A stretch of 64,000 nt of DNA, taken from Pterois miles (Eukaryota; Chordata; Actinopteri; Perciformes; Scorpaenidae). Positions 57,535-64,000 of the stretch are shown here, in pieces. The stretch lies in assembly GCA_947000775.1 (NCBI GenBank), contig CAMQGK010000147.1, forward strand, positions 1,630,501 through 1,694,500, in the 5' to 3' direction. A model generated the notes under the pieces. The model was not told the DNA's origin. It did no database searches and saw only the letters and a program-made list of their open reading frames with translations. Position 1 is the first letter of the stretch. Each line of letters starts with the position of its first letter. A program made the translations under genes and the position numbers.

Positions 57535-57706
57535 GACTGTCGCTGGCTGAAGAAGCTGCTTCCTGGCAGCAGCACCAACCCACCAGGCAACGGCCCCTTC
57601 CCAGAGTTCAAGTGTCACATGGGAGGAAAGTCTGAAAGAATTAAGGATATACTGAAAGATGAGCCAAAGAGGTATTCGCTAAGGAAACCAGGCTTGATGC
57701 TGAAGG
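57535..57706 (+). CDS. candidate exon of the plus-strand gene
   Basis: Preceded by a pyrimidine-rich stretch ending GTCTGCAG and ended by CTGAAG/GTACCG. It reads DCRWLKKLLPGSSTNPPGNG, then FPEFKCHMGGKSERIKDILK and RYSLRKPGLMLK, 172 nt of clearly protein-like sequence. I assign it to the CFAP92-like gene by strand and position. The family match is not certain. Confidence 0.5.
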
Positions 57707-58094
57707 TACCGTATTTTAGGTTATTTAGAGATGACTGAACTGATGCCGTAACGAGTGCATAAACTGTAATCCCCAGGAATATCTGGACAGCAGCACAGTT
57801 TCTGAGGCTTTGACTTCATGCCATTATTTTGAAATGCTGTTAATGTGGAGTGACCTCTAGAAATGTGTGGGTAAGCCAACATTACCCAAGATGAAGTCAA
57901 GAAATAAGTGACGCTCCAGTGGTAAAATTAAACAAACATGAGAATCACATTTTGTTTTTCCTTCTTCTTCTCATTAATAAAGTGACAAAACTGCAGTCAG
58001 AGAGAGCAGTAGCCGTCATCAGTGAGCTCTTGTTTTAAAATCACATAATGCCATCATGTGTCACATTACAGCTGTAGGACCTGCTTTCACTTTT
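57707..58094. other. unassigned sequence
   Basis: No exon or defined repeat was recognised between the candidate exon and the foldback element. Confidence 0.45.
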
Positions 58095-59172
58095 ACATGA
58101 ATTTAATGGGATAGTCGAGGTATTTTAAAGTGGGGTTGCATGAGGTACTTATCCATAGTCAGTGTATTACAGGAGATGATAGTCGTGTTTTGGGAAGCAG
58201 GTTTAATAATGCTCCAGTTGGCAAGGAAAAACTGACATGGCCATTTTCAGAGTGACCTCTGACCTCAAGCTATATAAATGAAAATGGGTTCTATGGGTTC
58301 CCATGAGTCTCCCCTTTACAGACATGCCCACTTTATGATAATCACTAGGGCTGTCAGTTTAACGCGTTAATTAGATTAATTAATTACGCTGCAAATAAAC
58401 GCGCTAAAAAAAAAAAAGAAAAAAAAAATGAGGGGAAAGTAAATGCGAAAAAATTTAAAATTTGCCCAATAAAGGGACCGGAGGGGGGAAGTGGGTTAAT
58501 TTCTAACCCGCGCAAAAAAAAAAAAAAAGGGGGAAAAAAAAAAAAGAAGGGGGGGAAAAAGGGGGGGGGGGGGGGCGCCCAGGGAGACGTAACAAGGAGA
58601 ATGAGAAGGGGAAAGGGGGGGGGGGGGGTCTAGAGCGAAAAAAAAAGGAGAGGTGAGAAAAAGAAAGTAAGAGTGTCCAGGGGGGGGGGGGGAGCAGAGG
58701 GGGAGAAAAAAAAATTTCCTCCCCCCCCCACCTGGCAACCGGCGCAAGGCAGGGGGGAGGGGAGAGAAAATCAATAGAAAGAAAAAAAAAAAAAAAAAAA
58801 AAAAAGACAAAAACAAAAAAAAAAAAAAAAAAAATAATTTGAAAAACGAATGGAGAAAAAAAAAGAAAAATTTTGTTGTTTCTAGTTTAAAAAAAGAAAA
58901 ATAAATTAAAAAAAAAAAATATTAATTGGTATTTAGATATATATTATTTTTTATATAAAAAAAAAAAAATAAAATTATTTAATAGAAAAAATAAATAAAT
59001 AAATATATTTAAATAAGATTAAATTTATATTTAATATAAAAAAAATTTTAATTTTATTTTTTATTTTTTTTTATTTTAAATTAATATATATAATATATAA
59101 AAAAGAAAAGAATATAATTGAATGATTGTTGTTTGATTTAATTTTTTTTTTTTTAAAATAAAATAAAAAAAC

Positions 59173-59203
<31 letters not shown>

Positions 59204-60439
59204 TTTTTTTTTTTATGAAATATTAATAAAAAAAAAAAAAAAAAAAATTAAAATAAAAATTTAAAATTGGATTAGGGGGGAGAAAGAAAAAAGAAAAATA
59301 AAAAAAATAATAATAAATAATTAAATAATAATATTATATTAATTAATAATCACATGCAGTTTTGGGCAAAAAAATGCACTTTTTTCATGCAGTCTAGAGT
59401 CTGCAGTCTGTCAGTTTCGCCTATTGTAAAAATGGTGTGTTTGAATATTTCTGCATATTGGGGTCCCTAAACAGTCTTGAATTAGATCCAAAAGTCCAAC
59501 TGTATTCATGTGTGATGTTAGTCCCCTAGACTAGCTAGACTGACTATAAGGGGGTTTCTGAGCAGTTTACACAACACGTGTTCGCCATCCAATCGCTGAA
59601 AAATGTAGTTCCTACAGAAATCTCCAAATTTCAAAAGTTTTTGATCCCAAATCACAGTTTTTTATGGTGTTCCCAAGGCGCAATGGGGTTAAGGAAAAAA
59701 AAAAAAATCACAGATTTCTTATGGTGTTCTAAACCCTTATACACTTAGGTAATTATTAGGTAATAATTAATGAATTTGTGCTGAGCTGAATCTCAAATTA
59801 ATCTCCATGTTCCCAGCTTTCAGATGATGTTCACCACTTCTTTGTGACATCTACGGTTGACCTGCTATCTCCCCCTAAAGACCCCCTATCCCACCCTAAA
59901 AAAGGACTAAAACGGCTCTGTTGTGGCTCTCAGAGGGTTAAGTACAGATTTAGGATATTTTCACGACTTTAACTTGCCTTCAGACGGGTAACTGAGCCGT
60001 TGTATCTGTGTGTTATTGTGCGACTTTGGTTAGTCAGAGTCACCAAAGTCACACAACAGCACAAACAAACTAACCGATCGAGGCAGCGGTCGACCAGCAA
60101 CCCCCTGAGTTCTGTGAGGTAAAATTATTTATTTATTTTTTTTCCAATGCAGTCTGGTGGCTTTGGGGAAAGCATAGATGGATACAACAGCTACAGTTCC
60201 CCAACATAAAGGGCCGTCTGATAGCAAGATAAAGTGATGAAAATAATCTCAATATACACGTGGGCCTTTCTTTCAAGTGGTTAAAATATGTTTTGCTGCC
60301 GCCCCCGTCCAAAGCAGTACATTGCTTTGCAATAACTTTGTGTTTGTTTTTCCAAACCAATGGTCATCAGCTGTGGGTAGATGACTATGGATGAGTACCT
60401 CATACGGCCCTCTTCAGAACATCCAAACTATCCCATTAA
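58095..60439. mobile_element. foldback element, third copy, split by a long AGGGCTGTCA-family repeat
   Basis: The left arm (58095-58195) has GTGGGGTTGCATGAGGTACT. The right arm from about 59945 has the TTGTGCGACTTTGG/CCAAAGTCACACAA centre near 60005-60055 and ends CTATCCCATTAAGG. Between them lies a repeat of the type at 35415-36727, itself interrupted at 58346-59345. Confidence 0.65.
58346..59345. repeat. low-complexity block replacing a hAT-like insertion, probably corrupted consensus
   Basis: It opens with a normal end, TAGGGCTGTCAGTTTAACGC, and identical 8-bp flanks ATAATCAC (58338-58345 and 59346-59353) mark a hAT insertion. From about 58405 the sequence degenerates into A/G homopolymers (to 58760) and then nearly pure A/T (to 59345). 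The matching right end is absent. Confidence 0.75.
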
Positions 60440-62554
60440 GGCCAAAGTAAGACGTTTCATTGATCCTGAGGCCATGTTCAATTCTGTTTTGTCTTCTGTA
60501 CTAAACTGTGTAGTCCTCAATGCACCCGCACACAGGCAGATTACGAGACAGTGGGCCCCTGGGACCGGACACATAAAGAGGCCCCCTGGCAGGCTACGTA
60601 CACTGACTTGCAGCTAACAGCACAATAACTACATTTTATACTCACAATTAACACCAACAGGATATTAAGCTTACATTCACCTGCATCTCAACAGAATTTA
60701 CAGGACAGGGACAACCAAAGCCAACAGCTGGCACATTAATAAAATACACAGCCATCAACCAAAATATGCAATCACATGCTAAAAAAAAGGGAAATTTGCA
60801 CTCAGCTATGAAACTTCATGGGCGTGTTTGTACTGTAAGATAATCAGTGCAGCATCTTTTGTGAATCAGACCTAAGACAAGGTAGATAGTGGCTGCAAGT
60901 GGTTCACAATTCATGGTGTTATCAGCAACCGCAGTACATCCTTTGTGTATTTGGCCATGATAGCATTATGGCACGGCTCAATAAGACCACTTCTAGCCTA
61001 TTGCAGCTCTGTTTCTGGTCTCTACCACCTTAAATAGCCAGCGTTGCCAGATGGGAAATGTTAAACTCTCGTACCAGAGGCTTAAAATTAACAGATTTTG
61101 AAGAAAATCTTTGTAAGGAAGTCATAACCTCGAGAACAAATGTGAGTTAATGTGTAATTTTACAAAACACATATTCCAACAACTTTTTGACACACCTACA
61201 AATATCCGAACATTGTTTTTTTTTAAAGCAGGTTGTAGCCTACCATTAAAAAAAATCGATTAAAAGACAGAGAGAGGTCATGTGAGAGGAGATGTGTAAA
61301 CACAGATGTAAGATCCATATTTTGGTATCCAGAAATTAATCAAAAGTAGACAGCACAGTCCAAAACCAACTACTTATTGTAAGCACCAAAAAATGGTAAA
61401 GTTATCGTACATTGTGATACTTCTGGCATTATTGATCAGACATCTTACAGAGGACAAAAATGATCATGCAATTATGAAAATTATTGTTCATCCGCTCCAC
61501 TATGTTCACCAGCTAGGTGCCAACTTTGTTTGTCTGCTGTTTGGTGCAACCAGCCAACCAGGTAGTTAGTATCATTTGGATTATTGCAGAAAATAAGCTC
61601 TGTGGCAAACAACCGTTTATAATAATAACACGATTGGTTCAGCAAGATAATCTCCACTTTTATGATTTTTGAAGTGTAAATGCAGTCATCAGTAGAAGAA
61701 ACGATCTACACCACGTCCACGAGTGGACAAGTCAGAGTGATGACGTTTAGACGTCTCTTTTAGCCACTTTTCAACAGACAGCAACCCCACCAGACCATAC
61801 ATATACCAGCGTGCCGCCCTCACTTTTTCTTCTACCGTAACAGCTACAGCGGCCTCCTGCCGGTGTGCTAGAGGGACAGTGGTGTCAGGGTCAACCTGGT
61901 GCTGGTTAGTGGGGCAAGTTAGCTTCAGGTAGCTGCCGCATATGCCAACGAGAATCGGTTTATGCCGGTGGCGAGCCAGTTGGTGCAACACAAGCTGTTT
62001 TATGTGGTTTATGACCGCAGCAGCAGGCTACAATGGTCAACAGGAATACTACTGACAATCACTAACGCTTCAAGAATTTCCCAATTTGGGATCAATAAAG
62101 TATACTTATCCATCTATACCGCTGCACCCAGACCTTAATGAACCAGAAGTGCTAAAATGCTAACTCACTTCTGGGTTTTAGGATTCACTCCTGCAGACCT
62201 CTTTTAAGATATTGATTCTAGCTGATTTAATGTCATATTTTCACAAAGCTTTCCTCAGTTCAGTGCTTGTCTGGTTGTAGGTGACGGCCATTTTGTGTGT
62301 GACAGCCTTTGCCTCAACTGTCTGTGATGAACTTGGGTGACAACGAAGCAGAGGAAAAGAAGAGCGTGGCTCCGGGCCCCTGCAGCAAAAACAACACCAT
62401 CCCCAGACACACCTCTCAGTACTGTAATAAGTACCACGATATGCCAGTTTAAGTTAGACTCTTTATTTAACAACCAGAAGCTCAACAGATACTGGAGAAA
62501 ATCTTTTTGCGTTTGTGTGGTATGTTCTGTTGCTTCTTACAGTGGATTCAATAA
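60440..62554. other. unassigned sequence
   Basis: I see no secure exon. A 100-codon minus-strand frame at 61689-61991 (including VEEKVRAARWYMYGLVGLL) has no recognised family or splice signals. The poly-T region near 60125-60142 belongs to the foldback copy. Confidence 0.4.
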
Positions 62555-62935
62555 GCAGCATTCATTCCTGTACAAGTGGACGGCCCTGCGTCTGACCGAC
62601 GAGGACAAGAGCAGCTTCACTTTTCAAAGCATGAACCCAACATGAAGACATCAGCTGTCCAAGCCAGAACTCACAAAACTGTGCACTGTAGACCAATAAG
62701 CATTAAACTAGCATCCATTTCATATCACAGCACTAAGAGCACTTTGAATAAAACTCATAAAAGACCATCAGAAGGGAAGAAAGATCTCCAAACTTTGAAG
62801 CCACGGTTAATAAAATACAGTAACTATAAACTCTCTTCTAAATCTCTTAATTTATTAATCAAGTGTACAGATAATGTCAAAGTAAGCACTAATACTTCAG
62901 AAGTAGTCAACATTGAGAGACAGCAAATGTTTTGA
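62555..62935 (+). CDS. possible terminal coding exon of a plus-strand gene
   Basis: After AATAAGCAG the frame FIPVQVDGPASDRRGQEQLH stays open for about 125 codons, rich in S, T and K (KTSAVQARTHKTVHCRP), ending QQMF and TGA at 62933-62935. It could be the 3' exon of the CFAP92-like gene or a chance open frame. I do not recognise it. Confidence 0.3.
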   Translation, partial: AAFIPVQVDGPASDRRGQEQLHFSKHEPNMKTSAVQARTHKTVHCRPISIKLASISYHSTKSTLNKTHKRPSEGKKDLQTLKPRLIKYSNYKLSSKSLNLLIKCTDNVKVSTNTSEVVNIERQQMF

Positions 62936-62948
62936 TCCTGTTTGAACT

Positions 62949-62968
62949 GGGGGGGGGGGGGGGGGGGG
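62949..62968. repeat. poly-G tract
   Basis: About 20 consecutive G just past the possible terminal exon, followed by TATACAGTATATATG. Confidence 0.95.
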
Positions 62969-63583
62969 TATACAGTATATATGCATTTGTTCAGCAATTC
63001 CTCTGTGAAGAGACCTCACTGTCAATTTAAAAGATAATTTTGCAAGTTAAGAAAGTCTGTTTGTTGTATCATTTAGTTTTGTGTGAAACTACTCAGTGAA
63101 CAACATCTCTAATATCGCACAACACCAGCTAGCTAACTTTGCTCCACACACAGATGAACTATTATCCAACCTGATGTGTTTTATCCAGTGACTCCTGGTA
63201 TTTTTAAATCAGCCGGGTAGAGAAGGAACAATCAGACCTGTTGATCATTCATCTCAGTATGAAACACACCGACATCGTAGCTTGAGAGAGTGAGAGACGT
63301 CACTATAACACTTTTGGGTGTGTCGTCTTTCTAACAACGTATTTTCAGTCTGATACTTAAACAGTTTTGCAGCAAACTGAGACTTTCTTGATTTGCAAAA
63401 TTATGTTTTAAATTGACAAATATATGTATGTATATATGACACATGGTGCAATTCAAAAGGGATCAAAGAAGTATTTGTCTCTGAACACTGACTATGGTTC
63501 GTATTTTCTCAGAAATAAGGTCTTATGGTAGTCCACCTGAGGGGGCGGGACTCCGCCTCTCTGTTATGGTCACATGGGAGAGC

Positions 63584-64000
63584 TCAGAATGTTCTTTCCA
63601 GAGGGTGCGAGCAGACGTAGGCTCTGTTCTCCAACACCTCTTTGGCGATCTTCTTGATGTTGGCATCATTGTTCTCAGGAGAGTCTGGAACGGATCGACA
63701 TGAGATTTACAGTTCAAAACACAGCATTAATCATCATCTGTCTGGATCGTGTCACCGGATAACTCTGCATCACATACAGGTCATTAAACAAAACACGCAC
63801 AGTGTGAAAACGAAAAAGCAGCGAGGGGTTTGAGTGTTGGTATGTGGGGTTTGTTGGGGAAATTCCACCACACATGCAAGTCTTTTGTACTGAGATGCAG
63901 TTAAAAAAAAAAAAAAAAAAAAAGAGGGGTGGGGGGCTGTTCTCAATTACCATTTAATGTTGTACTTACGTTTTTGCAACTGAGTCATCATGTAATTGTT
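63584..64000 (-). CDS. 3' end of an unrecognised gene (last two exons, partial)
   Basis: The penultimate exon enters from beyond the window and ends at 63970 (NNYMMTQLQK plus one base) with donor GTAAGT. The last exon, 63684-63584, follows CCGTTCCAG and reads SPENNDANIKKIAKEVLENR and then AYVCSHPLERTF before TGA at 63586-63584. Phases match exactly (1 + 2). The composition is strongly protein-like, but I cannot name the family. It converges on the plus-strand CFAP92-like exons. Confidence 0.6.

Larger units (their letters stand above)
51960..57706 (+). pseudogene. CFAP92 (KIAA1257)-like C-terminal exons, disrupted
   Basis: Plus-strand exons: E1 about 51960-52369, E2 52492-52662, E3 53788-53983, E4 54073 to at most 54275, and candidates at about 55726-55880 and 57535-57706. 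E1-E2-E3 join in phase (AA+G, AG+G). E1 contains YFDASSQLKVQAEIACPL and KRTHIFMLEGLKHKAVRRLW, E2 RQPLVHIRGIVPQPCFQALL, and E3 RIRQLKDVVQCSLFP then TGA (53849-53851) then ADMILSMSK in the same frame. E4's convincing frame (MGYIIFQDNIKKVQEESEGL) cannot be joined in phase to E3. No N-terminal exons are visible before E1. Identity rests on head-to-head position with EFCC1, as recalled for human 3q21.3, and on a remembered family resemblance. It could be a decaying gene, or a real gene with two sequence errors. Confidence 0.55.

Noticed and set aside
58496..58816. A 106-codon F- and P-rich minus-strand frame
   Set aside because: It lies in the corrupted A/G homopolymer block, so the composition is an artefact.
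61689..61991. A 100-codon minus-strand frame
   Set aside because: No family resemblance, splice signals or conserved motifs were seen. It is kept only as an unassigned stretch.

Overview
The window looks like teleost nuclear DNA, probably a percomorph. The genes have vertebrate GT-AG introns, and the spaces between exons are filled with fish-type interspersed repeats: short hAT and TTAA-bounded DNA elements, a Tc1 remnant, tRNA-headed SINEs with GGAT tails, AT-rich minisatellites and an endogenous retrovirus scrap. There is no prokaryotic or organellar signal. The species call is inference from repeat style, not a measurement.

Layout. (1) 1-6.9 kb, downstream of CFAP57: an AT-rich 38-bp minisatellite with a short hAT insertion, then a relic tandem duplicate holding broken copies of CFAP57 exons 18, 17 and 16 fused to a copy of DNA from beyond the gene's 5' end. 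(2) 6.9-26.3 kb, minus strand: a complete 21-exon CFAP57 (WDR65) gene of 1,183 codons, with one apparent +1 homopolymer frameshift in exon 4. (3) 26.3-30.6 kb: the CFAP57 promoter, with a consensus RFX X-box and a TCTCGCGAGA palindrome, then repeats. (4) 30.66-50.60 kb, minus strand: a complete 8-exon EFCC1-like gene (EF-hand plus coiled coil) of 640 codons. (5) 51.9-57.7 kb, plus strand and head-to-head with EFCC1: exons best explained as the C-terminal part of CFAP92 (KIAA1257), with an in-frame TGA and a phase break that suggest decay or sequence error. A further possible terminal exon lies at 62.6-62.9 kb. (6) 63.6-64.0 kb, minus strand: the last exon and part of the penultimate exon of an unrecognised gene running off the window.

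CFAP57 and CFAP92 are cilium/flagellum-associated families, so the interval has a ciliary flavour. The EFCC1-CFAP92 head-to-head pair is, as I recall, also found on human 3q21.3, whereas human CFAP57 is on 1p34. I found no new enzymatic or defence system. The most informative observations are the tandem duplication that later lost its middle, the nested transposon stack at 18.4-20.2 kb, the retroviral LTR that ends 24 nt from a splice acceptor, the paired promoter motifs, and a 1-kb block at 58.4-59.3 kb that looks like corrupted consensus.
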